Source: Methylobacterium sp. NMS14P (GTDB lineage Bacteria > Pseudomonadota > Alphaproteobacteria > Rhizobiales > Beijerinckiaceae). From it: a DNA stretch of 64,000 nucleotides. The notes below the pieces were generated by a model, which was not told the origin of the DNA, did not search any database, and was given only the letters and a program-made list of their open reading frames with translations. Where the stretch lies: positions 4,336,501 to 4,400,500 of the forward strand of contig NZ_CP087106.1 of the NCBI RefSeq assembly GCF_028583545.1, read 5' to 3'. This document shows, piece by piece, positions 1 through 7,958 of this stretch; the first letter of the stretch is position 1, and each line of letters opens with the position of its first letter. The position numbers and the translations under genes were made by a program.

Positions 1-18
1 TTCGCCGCGGCGCGACCC

Positions 19-279
19 CTACTGGATGGGCCCGCGGTCCCGCGCCTGCAGCAGCCGCAGGGCCTCGCCCAGGACCGCGTGGAGGTCGGCCGCGCCCTGC
101 TGGCTCAGCGGCAGGCCGACCCGCTGCCCGTGGATCGTGTCGAGGACCAGCATGGCGAGGTCCTCGCCGATCAGCAGGTTGGATCCCGGCAGGCAGAGCG
201 GCAGGACGAAATCGCCCTCGATCTCGCCGAGGGCGTCGACCGCGTCCGCGGGCCGGAAGGGCGGTTTCCGCTCGGTCAT
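19..279 (-). CDS. small hypothetical protein
   Basis: An 86-residue soluble protein with no signal peptide, membrane segment or motif I recognise. The body is acidic and hydrophobic with a leucine-rich C-terminal half that looks helical (around residues 60-80). It starts with ATG (MTERKPPF) and ends complete inside the window, 18 bases from the left edge. The next gene on the same strand starts 339 bases upstream of it, so co-transcription is possible but not shown. Codon use is like that of its neighbours, which supports real coding. Function unknown. Confidence 0.6.
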   Translation of the reverse strand: MTERKPPFRPADAVDALGEIEGDFVLPLCLPGSNLLIGEDLAMLVLDTIHGQRVGLPLSQQGAADLHAVLGEALRLLQARDRGPIQ

Positions 280-327
280 CGCTCCCCTCCCCGTCTTCTT
301 CCCGGCTCCGGTCGCCGACGCGGCGGC

Positions 328-618
328 TCAGCCGCGGTCCGGCATCCGCACCGACCGCACCGTGAGCGTGTCGATCTCCAGCGAGCCGACCTCCAGGGAG
401 CCGACCCGGGCGCGGCCCACCGAGAGGCGGCCGATCGCGAAGGCGCCGACCGCCACGACGCCGAGGGCCGCGGCCCCGAGGGCCAGCGCGCCCAGGGCCG
501 ACGCCCCGATCGCCCCCGCGCCGACGGCGCCCGAGCCCAGGATCGCCGTGTCGTGGGACGGGATCACCCCCGTCCCGTCGGGGCGGCTCTGCGCCTCCGG
601 AACCCTCGAACGCGACAT
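328..618 (-). CDS. pentad-repeat hypothetical protein
   Basis: A 96-residue protein. From about residue 26 to residue 90 it is made of some twelve consecutive five-residue units with the pattern x-[AL]-[ILV]-G-x (for example GAIGA, SALGA, LALGA, VAVGA, LEVGS). The first units are Ala/Gly-rich; the last become polar (LEIDT, LTVRS). This spacing recalls pentapeptide-repeat right-handed beta-helices, but the usual A(D/N)Lxx signature is absent, so the fold is an inference. The hydrophobic stretch could also be read as a membrane segment. The N-terminal 25 residues are polar. No functional motif is visible and no function is proposed. Confidence 0.6.
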   Translation of the reverse strand: MSRSRVPEAQSRPDGTGVIPSHDTAILGSGAVGAGAIGASALGALALGAAALGVVAVGAFAIGRLSVGRARVGSLEVGSLEIDTLTVRSVRMPDRG

Positions 619-755
619 GCGGATTCCTCTCCGAGCGGGCGATTGCCGAGCTAGCTATACCCGACGTTAACCGCGTTTTCACGCCGCCCGGGCACGATGG
701 TCCTCGATCCCGGCCGGCCCGGACCGCGCGTCCGCCGCCAGAGAGGACGTCGCCC

Positions 756-977
756 GTGCAGCACCTGTTCCAGGCCGTCGCGATCTTCGCGTTCGGCTGC
801 CTGCTGATCCATGCCGGTCGCGCCTATGCCCGGGCGACCACGCTCCTGCTCTCCGCGACGGCGCTGATGCTGAGCGTGACCCTCGGCACCGTGCTCTGCC
901 AGCGGATCGGCGTCCCGGGGCGCGCCGTCGCGGCCGCCCCGTCCTACACGGTGGCGCTCGGCCGGCCCGCTCCGTAG
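756..977 (+). CDS. small hypothetical membrane protein
   Basis: A 73-residue protein with two likely membrane segments, at roughly residues 5-20 (FQAVAIFAFGCLLIHAG) and 28-48. The C-terminal tail is Ala/Pro-rich. A purine-rich stretch (AGAGAGGA) lies a few bases upstream of the ATG and could serve as ribosome binding site. It stands alone between two minus-strand genes. I do not recognise the family. Confidence 0.5.
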   Translation: MQHLFQAVAIFAFGCLLIHAGRAYARATTLLLSATALMLSVTLGTVLCQRIGVPGRAVAAAPSYTVALGRPAP

Positions 978-1054
978 AGCCGCGTCCGGTCGGACAGGAT
1001 GCGGCCGAGGCTCGGGACGGCGCCGCGCGGCGGGGCCGCGCCGGTCGAGCAGGA

Positions 1055-2227
1055 TCAGGGCCAGACGCGGATCGCCACCGGGCGGCGCAGCAGGTCGCGG
1101 TCGGAGGTGATCGTGCAGCCCTCCGTGCGCAGGCTCGCGTAGGTCAGCAGCGCCCGGTCGCCGACGTCGTCGAAATTGCGGCCCCGCGCGTCGGGGTCGA
1201 GCAGCGACGGGTAGGCGAGGAGCGGCGCGGTCGCCGCGCACGGGTCGTCGTAGAGGGTCGCGCCCTCGAGCAGCAGGCGCGGGCTGTCCCAGGTGATCAG
1301 GTCGCGCGAGGTCGTCCAGTAGAAGCCCGACCGGGGAAAACCCTCCCCCGCCTTGGCCATGAACACGGCGATCCACGCACCCGTGCCGCGGTGCCGGACG
1401 ACGGCACCGACCGGGCCCGGGAACGGCCCGACCGGCCGGCAGGTCGCCGTGTTCGGGCGGGCGGCCCGGTAGGGGTCCGGGAAGGCTGCGGTGAAGCCGG
1501 TGCCGGTCCAGGCCCGCCAGCGGGTCGGATCGGCCGGGTCGTCGCTGCGGAACAGGCAGACCCCGGCCTCCTGATCGCTGCCCGGCCGGGTCCAGCCGGT
1601 GGTCGAGGCGAGGAAGTACCGCCACGTCCCGTCGGCCACGATGTTCGACGGGTTGAAGAAGCCGCGGTGGCGGCCCTGGTCGACCTCCTGCCGGAACGGC
1701 GCCCCGGCGACCACCGCGGGCGGGCTCTGCCGCCGGAAGCTGCGGCCGCCATCCGTCGAGGCGGCGGCCGTGATCGTGTTGTACCAGCAGGCCATGTAGC
1801 TGGCGGCCGGGCAGCGGCCGGGATGCTCGTTGGCCTGGTACTCGTGGTGGAGGAGCGCGGTCACGCGGCTCCCGTCCTCGGTCCAGGTGGCGGTGATCCA
1901 GGAGCGGTCGTCGTAGGCCGCCGGGTCGGGCTTCTCGCCCGAATCGAGCACCACCGCGCAGTCGATCTTGAGATGCTCGAGGTCGGGACCGCGCAGCGCC
2001 CGGTTGCGGTAGTGCATCCCGTAGAGCGCCACCGCGCCCGACGCGTCCCGGAAGGCGCGCGCCGGCGCGTCGGGCACGTCGGCGCCGTCGCAGGCGTCGC
2101 GCCCCGCCTTGAAGACGAGCGCGGGCGGCCCGACCAGGGTCAGGGCCGAGAGCGGCGGCTCGGGGGCGGCCGCAGCGGCGTGCGGGAGGAGCGGGAGGAG
2201 CGTCAGGAGAATCCGCCGCGCCGTCAT
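1055..2227 (-). CDS. exported protein, five-bladed propeller-like (GH43/sialidase type fold)
   Basis: A 390-residue exported protein. I chose the ATG at 2227 because MTARRILLTLLPLLPHAAAAAP then forms a clean signal peptide ending near residue 22; an ATG at 2296 would add a non-signal leader. The mature part has repeated hydrophobic and Asp/Trp motifs such as SWITATWTEDGSRV, STDGGRSF and TTSRDLITWDSP. These Asp-box-like SxDGGxxF and xxDxxTWD strings are typical of sialidase and GH43/GH32-type propeller folds. Catalytic residues cannot be assigned. Cys residues in the mature part (for example in GRCPAASYMACW) could form disulfides. Substrate is unknown; carbohydrate binding is an inference from the fold. 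Confidence 0.6.
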   Translation of the reverse strand: MTARRILLTLLPLLPHAAAAAPEPPLSALTLVGPPALVFKAGRDACDGADVPDAPARAFRDASGAVALYGMHYRNRALRGPDLEHLKIDCAVVLDSGEKPDPAAYDDRSWITATWTEDGSRVTALLHHEYQANEHPGRCPAASYMACWYNTITAAASTDGGRSFRRQSPPAVVAGAPFRQEVDQGRHRGFFNPSNIVADGTWRYFLASTTGWTRPGSDQEAGVCLFRSDDPADPTRWRAWTGTGFTAAFPDPYRAARPNTATCRPVGPFPGPVGAVVRHRGTGAWIAVFMAKAGEGFPRSGFYWTTSRDLITWDSPRLLLEGATLYDDPCAATAPLLAYPSLLDPDARGRNFDDVGDRALLTYASLRTEGCTITSDRDLLRRPVAIRVWP

Positions 2228-2404
2228 TCCGAATCCGGAGCGCGGCGCGACGCGCATCCGTCCGGCGATCCCGTCCATCCAGCCCATGGTCGCCATCCGG
2301 CTGCGTCCCGGCCGCGCCTGGACAAACAGGCGGAGATTCGCTTGAGAACCATTACAGAGTGCTTGCCGCCGACCGGACGCGCGCGGCCCGACCGAAAGTC
2401 ATCC

Positions 2405-3016
2405 ATGGTTCTCCTGATCCTCGGGCTGGTGCTGTTCCTCGGCACGCACGCCTTCTCGATGGCCCGCACCCGGCGCGCCGCGATCGTCGGCCGGATCGGC
2501 GAGGGCCGCTACAAGCTCGGCTACACCGCCCTGTCGCTGCTCGGGCTCGTGCTGATCGGGATCGGCTTCCACGATTACCGGCTCGCCGGCTACATCCCGG
2601 TCTGGGATTTACCGGTCTGGACGCGCCACCTCGCCCTGACGCTGGTCTGGCTCGCCTTCGTGTGCCTCGCGGCCGCCTACCTGCCGGGCCATATCCGCGC
2701 CAAGGCCAAGCACCCGATGCTGCTCGCCGTGAAGATCTGGGCGACGGCGCACCTCCTGGCCAACGGCGATCTCGGCTCGATGCTGCTGTTCGGCGGCTTC
2801 CTCGCCTGGGCGGTGACCGCCCGGATCAGCGCCAAGCGCCGGGGCCTCGCCCCGGGGGCGGTCGCGGCCCAGCACGGCGGTCCGGCGGCGGCCCCGCTGG
2901 GCTGGCGCAACGACGTCCTGGCCCTGGTGATCGGGACGGCCGCGTGGTTCGTCTTCGCCCGCTACCTGCACTATCCGGTGATCGGCGTGCCGGTCTGGCC
3001 GGGCACCCCGGCCTGA
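2405..3016 (+). CDS. NnrU family membrane protein
   Basis: A 203-residue integral membrane protein with about five hydrophobic segments. It has the NnrU hallmarks: an N-terminal FLGTHAFSMARTRR stretch, a central GLVLIGIGFHDYR segment, and the conserved HPMLLAVKIWATAHLLANGD region with its histidines. NnrU was named in denitrifiers and is related to 15-cis-zeta-carotene isomerase and NfrA-like haem proteins; its role outside denitrification is uncertain. No nitrite or nitric oxide reductase genes are in this window, so a denitrification role is not supported locally. The ATG at 2405 sits directly at the first membrane segment. Confidence 0.8.
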   Translation: MVLLILGLVLFLGTHAFSMARTRRAAIVGRIGEGRYKLGYTALSLLGLVLIGIGFHDYRLAGYIPVWDLPVWTRHLALTLVWLAFVCLAAAYLPGHIRAKAKHPMLLAVKIWATAHLLANGDLGSMLLFGGFLAWAVTARISAKRRGLAPGAVAAQHGGPAAAPLGWRNDVLALVIGTAAWFVFARYLHYPVIGVPVWPGTPA

Positions 3017-3133
3017 GACGGCGCCGGAGAGGGCACCGGAGACATGGCCTGTCGCCAACCCGCCGCCCGTGTGTTAGGCGCGGGGCCCGAACGCGACGAG
3101 GTGGCCCGCTGAGATCATGCGGGCCGGGATAGA

Positions 3134-3844
3134 ATGGCCGAGAACAACGAGTTCCTTCGCGAGGTCGACGAGGATTACCGCCGCGACCGGATCCTCCAGA
3201 TCTGGAAGCGCTACAGCGGCGTGATCATCGCGCTCGCCGTGCTCCTGGTCGCGGGCGTCGCGGGCTGGCGCTACTGGCAGGCCCAGCAGCGCGCGGCGGC
3301 CGAGGTCGCCTCGGTGCAGTTCGACGACGCCAACCGCCTCGCCAAGGACGGCAAGGCCGCGGAGGCCGACAAGGCCTTCGACGCCCTGGAGGCGCAGGGC
3401 CCGGCGGGCTACCGCCTGCTCGCCCGGTTCCGGGCGGCGGCCGAGACCGGCAAGCGCGACCCGGCGGCCGGGGCGGCGGAGTTCGACAAGCTCGCCGACG
3501 ATACTGGCCTCGGCGACGGCCTGCGCGACCTCGCGCGCCTGCGCGCCGCGCTGCTGCGCCTCGACGGGCCGAACCCGGATCCGGCGCTCGCCAACCTCCA
3601 GGGCCTCGCGGCCGGGACTCCGTTCCGCCACACCGCCCGCGAGATGCTGGGCCTCGCCGCCCTGAAGAAGGGCGATTACGAGGACGCCAGCCGCTGGTTC
3701 GATCAGATCGTGGCCGATCCCGACACGCCGCGGAACCTGCGCGAGCGGATCGAGGTCTACGCGGCGATCGTCGCGGGCGGTCCCGTGACGGTGACCGCGG
3801 CCAAGCCCGAGCCCGCCGCGCCGCCCCCGCCGATCACGCGCTGA
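3134..3844 (+). CDS. YfgM-like TPR membrane protein
   Basis: A 236-residue protein with a basic cytoplasmic N-terminus (EVDEDYRRDRILQIWKRY), one membrane segment at about residues 31-49, then a periplasmic TPR-like helical domain ending in a Pro-rich tail. This is the YfgM / tetratricopeptide-like DUF2133 layout. In enterobacteria YfgM associates with the Sec translocon and its chaperone PpiD, and its gene lies in a cluster with bamB and der. Here it is 30 bases upstream of der on the same strand, so the yfgM-der linkage is kept while bamB is absent. Co-transcription with der is likely. Confidence 0.8.
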   Translation: MAENNEFLREVDEDYRRDRILQIWKRYSGVIIALAVLLVAGVAGWRYWQAQQRAAAEVASVQFDDANRLAKDGKAAEADKAFDALEAQGPAGYRLLARFRAAAETGKRDPAAGAAEFDKLADDTGLGDGLRDLARLRAALLRLDGPNPDPALANLQGLAAGTPFRHTAREMLGLAALKKGDYEDASRWFDQIVADPDTPRNLRERIEVYAAIVAGGPVTVTAAKPEPAAPPPPITR

Positions 3845-3874
3845 TTCTTCGTCCGGACTGTTTCGAGAACCACC

Positions 3875-5224
3875 ATGGATATGCCGACCGTCGCGATCGT
3901 CGGGAGGCCGAACGTCGGCAAGTCGACCCTGTTCAACCGCCTCGTGGGCAAGAAGCTCGCGCTGGTCGACGACCGCCCGGGCGTGACCCGCGACCGGCGC
4001 GAGGGTGACGTCGCGTTCGGCGGCCTCCAGTTCCGGGTGATCGACACCGCCGGCCTGGAAGAGGCCGACGCCGCCACCCTCACCGGCCGGATGCGCATGC
4101 AGACCGAGGCGGCGATCCTCGCCGCCGACGTCGTGCTGTTCGTGATCGACGCCCGCGCCGGCGTGCTGCCGGCCGACCAGCCCTTCGCCGAGCTGGTGCG
4201 CCGCGCCGGCTGCCCGGTGATCCTGATCGCCAACAAGGCCGAGGGCGGCGCCGGGCTCGCCGGCGCCTACGAGGCCTTCACCCTCGGGCTCGGCGACCCG
4301 ATCCCGTTCTCCGCCGAGCACGGCGAGGGCCTGGGCGAGCTGCACGAGGCGCTCAAGGGCGCCCTGCCCCAGCGCGACGAGGACGAGGATGCCGACGACG
4401 ACGCCCCCGGCGGGCGCGCCCTGAAGGTCGCGATCGTCGGCCGCCCGAATGCCGGCAAGTCGACGCTGATCAACCGCATGCTCGGCGAGGACCGGCTGCT
4501 CGTCGGCCCCGAGGCCGGCATCACCCGCGACTCGATCTCCCTGGACTGGGAGTGGCGCGGGCGGCGGATCAAGCTGCACGACACGGCCGGGATGCGCCGC
4601 CGCGCCCGGATCGACGACAAGCTGGAGAAGCTCGCGGTCTCGGACGGCCTGCGCGCCGTGCGCTTCGCCGAGGTGGTGGTGGTGCTCCTCGACGCGACGA
4701 TCCCGTTCGAGAAGCAGGACCTCACCATCGTCGACCTCGTCGAGAGCGAGGGTCGCGCCGTGGTCATCGGCCTCAACAAGTGGGACTTGGTCGCCGACCA
4801 GCCGGGCCTGCTCAAGCAATTGCGCGAGGATTGCACCCGGCTGCTGCCGCAGGTGCGCGGCGTCGCGGTCGTGCCGCTCTCCGGCCTCGCCGGCGACGGC
4901 GTCGACAAGCTGATGCAGGCGGTGGTGCAGGCCGCCGAGGTCTGGGACCGGCGCGTCTCCACCTCGCGCATCAACGACTGGCTGAACGAGGCGACCTCCC
5001 GCAACCCGCCCCCGGCGGTGTCGGGCCGGCGGATCAAGATCCGCTACGCCACCCAGGTGAAGAGCCGGCCGCCGCACTTCGCGCTGTTCGGCAACCAGCT
5101 CAACGCCCTGCCGAAATCCTACACGCGCTACCTCGTGAACGGCCTGCGCGAGGCGTTCGACCTGCCGGGCACGCCGATCCGCCTGTCCCTGCGGACCTCG
5201 CAGAACCCGTTCGACAAGGGCTGA
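3875..5224 (+). CDS. der: ribosome-associated GTPase Der (EngA)
   Basis: A 449-residue tandem GTPase needed for late assembly of the 50S subunit. GTPase domain 1 begins at the N-terminus with P-loop GRPNVGKST, switch DRPGVTRDR and DTAG; domain 2 starts near residue 187 with [19 protein letters not shown] and NKWD. The C-terminal KH-like domain (about 365-449) has the typical [10 protein letters not shown] stretch. An acidic linker ([10 protein letters not shown]) separates the two domains. Length is normal. A dispersed palindrome begins 13 bases after the stop codon. Confidence 0.97.
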   Translation: MDMPTVAIVGRPNVGKSTLFNRLVGKKLALVDDRPGVTRDRREGDVAFGGLQFRVIDTAGLEEADAATLTGRMRMQTEAAILAADVVLFVIDARAGVLPADQPFAELVRRAGCPVILIANKAEGGAGLAGAYEAFTLGLGDPIPFSAEHGEGLGELHEALKGALPQRDEDEDADDDAPGGRALKVAIVGRPNAGKSTLINRMLGEDRLLVGPEAGITRDSISLDWEWRGRRIKLHDTAGMRRRARIDDKLEKLAVSDGLRAVRFAEVVVVLLDATIPFEKQDLTIVDLVESEGRAVVIGLNKWDLVADQPGLLKQLREDCTRLLPQVRGVAVVPLSGLAGDGVDKLMQAVVQAAEVWDRRVSTSRINDWLNEATSRNPPPAVSGRRIKIRYATQVKSRPPHFALFGNQLNALPKSYTRYLVNGLREAFDLPGTPIRLSLRTSQNPFDKG

Positions 5225-5237
5225 TCCGAGCTCCTGT

Positions 5238-5328
5238 CGTCTTTGCGAGCGGAGCGAAGCAACCCAGGCCGCGTCACGATGGCCGACGCCGCGCAACCCT
5301 GGGTCACGTCGCTGCGCTCGTGATGACG
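5238..5328. repeat. family I dispersed palindrome, copy 1
   Basis: Imperfect inverted repeat of about 91 bp. The left arm (5238-5268) carries TGCGAGCGGAGCGAAGC followed by AACCCAGG; the right arm (5298-5328) carries CCCTGGGTCAC, GCTGCGCTCG and ends in TGATGACG. It lies between the 3' ends of der (+) and the YbdK-type ligase gene (-), so it could act in RNA as a bidirectional stem-loop. The same arms recur at least six more times in this window. Confidence 0.9.
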
Positions 5329-5346
5329 GCGCGGGTGCGGCCCCGC

Positions 5347-6465
5347 TCAGCGCGCCGCGTCGGCGATCCAGTCCACCGCCGCCGCCAGCGCGGCGCGCTC
5401 GTCCTGCCCCGCGGCGAGCGCGGCCTCGTAGGCCGCGATCTGCCCGTCCGCGCTGGTCCCCTCGGCCACGATCGCCCGCGCGCGGGCCACGTCCGCCGCG
5501 CAGCCGAGGGCGTCGGCGTCCTCGGCCACCAGGGCGAGCACCGCCTCCAGCGCCTCGGCGAACGGCACGGCCTCGGCCCGCGCCTCGTCGATCAGGGACG
5601 CGGCGACGCCGCTGTGCTGGGCGCGCCAGAGGTTCTCCGAGGCCAGCGCCCGCGAGACGCCGTCGAGGCCGGCGTGGAGCTCCGGCCGGCGCACGCACAG
5701 GCGCACGAGGCAGCGGAACAGCGCGGCGATGCAGAGCGAATCGTCGAGGCGCGTGCAGGCGTCGGCGATGCGCAGCTCCAGCGTCGGGAACTTGATGGAG
5801 GGACGCAGCGACCACCACAGGAAGCTCGCGTCCGCGATGGCGCCCGACCGGGTCATGATGGCGACGAACCGCGCGTGGGCGGGGGCGTCGGCGAAGAGCT
5901 CCGGCAGGCCGGTGCGCGGCAGCTCTCCGAAGACGCTGAGCCGGTAGGCCCGCAGGCCCGTCGCCTCGCCCTGCCAGAACGGCGAGGAGGCCGACAGCGC
6001 GAGCAGCAGCGGCTGGAACGGCAGCAGCCGGTTCATCAGGTCGACGCGGGCCTCGGGATCGGGGACCTCGACGTGGACGTGCATGCCGCAGATCAGGGCC
6101 CGCCGCGCCGCGATGCCGACATCCGACAGGATGCCCTTGTAGCGCGCGCCGTCAGTGGCGGTCTGGCGCGACCAGCGCGCGAGGGGGTGCGTGCCGCAGG
6201 CCAGCAGTCGCAGGCCGTTCTCGGCCGCGATCCCGGCGAGTTGCCGCCGCTGGCCGCCGAGATTGTCCCGAGCGGCCGCCGCGTCGGTGAGCGGCGGCGT
6301 GCAGACCTCGACCTGCGCGGCGACCAGCTCGCGGCCCGTCTCGGGCAGCTCCGCCTCCACCCGCGCGTGGAAAGCGGCGAGGTCGCCCCGGGGCGTCCCG
6401 CGGGTCTCGGCATCGGCCAGGAAGTACTCCTCCTCGATGCCGAAGCGGTAGCTGGGGGCGCTCAT
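5347..6465 (-). CDS. carboxylate-amine ligase, YbdK / GCS2 family
   Basis: A 372-residue member of the glutamate-cysteine ligase type 2 family. The N-terminal YRFGIEEEYFLAD matches the Glu-rich ATP/Mg site; other family motifs are CGTHPLARW and HVHVEVPDPEARV, and TLELRIADACTRLDDSL near residue 220-240. E. coli YbdK has weak glutamate-cysteine ligase activity, but the physiological substrate of most members is not known, so no specific product is claimed. It converges on der across palindrome copy 1 and is 61 bases downstream of dmrA on the same strand. Confidence 0.9.
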   Translation of the reverse strand: MSAPSYRFGIEEEYFLADAETRGTPRGDLAAFHARVEAELPETGRELVAAQVEVCTPPLTDAAAARDNLGGQRRQLAGIAAENGLRLLACGTHPLARWSRQTATDGARYKGILSDVGIAARRALICGMHVHVEVPDPEARVDLMNRLLPFQPLLLALSASSPFWQGEATGLRAYRLSVFGELPRTGLPELFADAPAHARFVAIMTRSGAIADASFLWWSLRPSIKFPTLELRIADACTRLDDSLCIAALFRCLVRLCVRRPELHAGLDGVSRALASENLWRAQHSGVAASLIDEARAEAVPFAEALEAVLALVAEDADALGCAADVARARAIVAEGTSADGQIAAYEAALAAGQDERAALAAAVDWIADAAR

Positions 6466-6526
6466 CGTGGTCTCCGGGAAACGCGACGCGTGCGCGCCAA
6501 CGCGCCGGCGGGGACGAAGGTGCCGC

Positions 6527-6937
6527 TCAGGGCGTCCGCAGCGGCCCGCCGACCAGCCAGGCGGGGTCGAACCAGCGGTCGGCCTCGCCGTCGTAGGGCA
6601 GGCGCGTGATGTCCCAGTGCTGGATGTAACGCGCGTAGACGTTCCACACCGCGATCCCGCCGCCGACGAAGATCCGCCGCCCGGGATAGCGCTTGAGCAC
6701 CGCTTCCGGATCCTCGTGGCTGCGGATCACGTCGATCGTGCGGTCCTTGAAGGCGAACTCGGGCACCGAGGCCACCGTCTTCGGCCCGGCGATCAGCACG
6801 TGGCCCATGGTGAGGGCGAAGAAGCGCGTCACGTCCTCCACGAAGAGCGGGTCGGTGTTGCCCTCCCAGGGCAGGTGGCCGTCGAGGCCGAGCTGGCCCC
6901 GCAGGCCGATCGCGCAGATGCAGCGGACGTCGATCAT
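6527..6937 (-). CDS. dmrA: dihydromethanopterin reductase (DHFR-like)
   Basis: A 136-residue (about 15 kDa) protein with a dihydrofolate reductase-like core: N-terminal VRCICAIGLRGQLGLDGHLPW, a GHVLIAGPKTVASVP nucleotide-binding stretch and RRIFVGGGIAVWNVYARY. It is shorter than typical bacterial DHFR (about 160 residues). From memory it closely resembles DmrA of Methylobacterium extorquens, which reduces dihydromethanopterin in the last step of tetrahydromethanopterin synthesis for C1 oxidation; this is recall, not an alignment. If correct, the host is an H4MPT-using methylotroph. The alternative is a generic DHFR/RibD-like reductase. Confidence 0.75.
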   Translation of the reverse strand: MIDVRCICAIGLRGQLGLDGHLPWEGNTDPLFVEDVTRFFALTMGHVLIAGPKTVASVPEFAFKDRTIDVIRSHEDPEAVLKRYPGRRIFVGGGIAVWNVYARYIQHWDITRLPYDGEADRWFDPAWLVGGPLRTP

Positions 6938-6987
6938 CGTGAAGAACTCGAACCAGAAGGGAGACTGCTCGGACGATCCAACCCGTC

Positions 6988-7105
6988 CTCCTCATCCTGA
7001 GGTGCGTGCGCGAAGCGGACGCCTCGAAGGAGGGCTCCAGGGATCACCGCGCCGGCTGGAGGGCTCCTTCGAGGCCCGCTCTCGCGGGCAGCTCAGGACG
7101 AGGGG
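6988..7105. repeat. family II dispersed palindrome
   Basis: Inverted repeat of about 118 bp with arms 6988-7041 and 7057-7105. The left arm contains CCTCATCCTGAGG, GCGAAGC and CCTCGAAGGAGGGCTCCAG; the right arm contains the reverse complement (CTGGAGGGCTCCTTCGAGG) and ends near CAGGACGAGG. It lies between the SDR gene and dmrA, both on the minus strand. Its sequence is unrelated to family I. Repeats of this general composition are common in Hyphomicrobiales genomes (recalled, not searched). Confidence 0.85.
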
Positions 7106-7144
7106 ACTGGATGGGACGACCCGATCCAACAACGCCCGACCCCG

Positions 7145-7894
7145 TCACTCGGGTGCGCGGAAACTCAGCACCCGGTCGGTGGGAAAATCGTAGAGCTTCC
7201 CGGTCTCGGCCCAGTCCGGCGCGGCGAGACGCACGAAATGGGGGGCGAGCTCCTCGGGTGTCCGGAGGGTCTCGGGGTCCTCCCCGGGCATGGCCGAGCG
7301 GCGCATGCCGGTCCGCAGGGGGCCCGGATTGAGCAGCATGGCCCGGATCGCCGTGCTCTCGTTCTCGGCCGCGTAGGTCCGCACCAGGGCCTCCAGCGCC
7401 GCCTTCGAGACCGAGTAGGGCCCCCAGTAGGGCCGGCACTTCGAGGCGGCCCCCGACGAGACGAAGATCGCGCGGCCCGCGTCCGACATGCGCAGCAGCG
7501 GGTCGAGGGAGCGGATCAGGCGCCAGTTCGCGGTGACGTTCACGTCCATCACCTGCCCCCAGATCTTCGGGGTGATGTGGCCGATCGGCATGAGGGCGCC
7601 GAGGATGCCGGCATTGGCGACCAGGATGTCGAGGCGCTTCCAGCGCTCGTTGATCGCCGCGCCGAGGCGGTCGATCGCGTCGTAGTCGGCGAGGTCGAAC
7701 GGCACGAGGGTGGCGCTGGAGCCGGCGGCGCGGATCGCGTCGTCGAGCTCTTCCAGGGCGCCCACGGTCCGGGCCACCGCGATGACGTGCGCCCCCGCCC
7801 CGGCCAGCGCCAGGGCGGCGGCGCGCCCGATGCCGCGGGACGCGCCGGTGACGACCGCGACGCGGCCTTCCAGGATTCTCTGAGACTCAGCCAT
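7145..7894 (-). CDS. SDR family NAD(P)-dependent oxidoreductase
   Basis: A 249-residue classical short-chain dehydrogenase. It has the cofactor motif TGASRGIG near residue 16, NAG in VANAGILG, a catalytic serine in IFVSSGAASK and YSVSK (Tyr/Lys) near residue 160. The substrate cannot be deduced. It lies 64 bases downstream of purF on the same strand, after cvpA-purF, an order I recall from other alphaproteobacteria. An ordinary alcohol/ketone reductase role is the default inference. Confidence 0.9.
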   Translation of the reverse strand: MAESQRILEGRVAVVTGASRGIGRAAALALAGAGAHVIAVARTVGALEELDDAIRAAGSSATLVPFDLADYDAIDRLGAAINERWKRLDILVANAGILGALMPIGHITPKIWGQVMDVNVTANWRLIRSLDPLLRMSDAGRAIFVSSGAASKCRPYWGPYSVSKAALEALVRTYAAENESTAIRAMLLNPGPLRTGMRRSAMPGEDPETLRTPEELAPHFVRLAAPDWAETGKLYDFPTDRVLSFRAPE

Positions 7895-7958
7895 GGCGAG
7901 GACCTAGCGCATTTCCGCGCGCAGGGGATGCCCGATCGCGCGAAACGGCCGGATCCTG

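Noticed and set aside
3074..5818. A 914-codon open frame on the minus strand across der
   Set aside because: It is antisense to der, has no recognisable domain and is rich in Arg/Ala/Gly as expected for the complement of GC-rich codons. der is certain on the plus strand.
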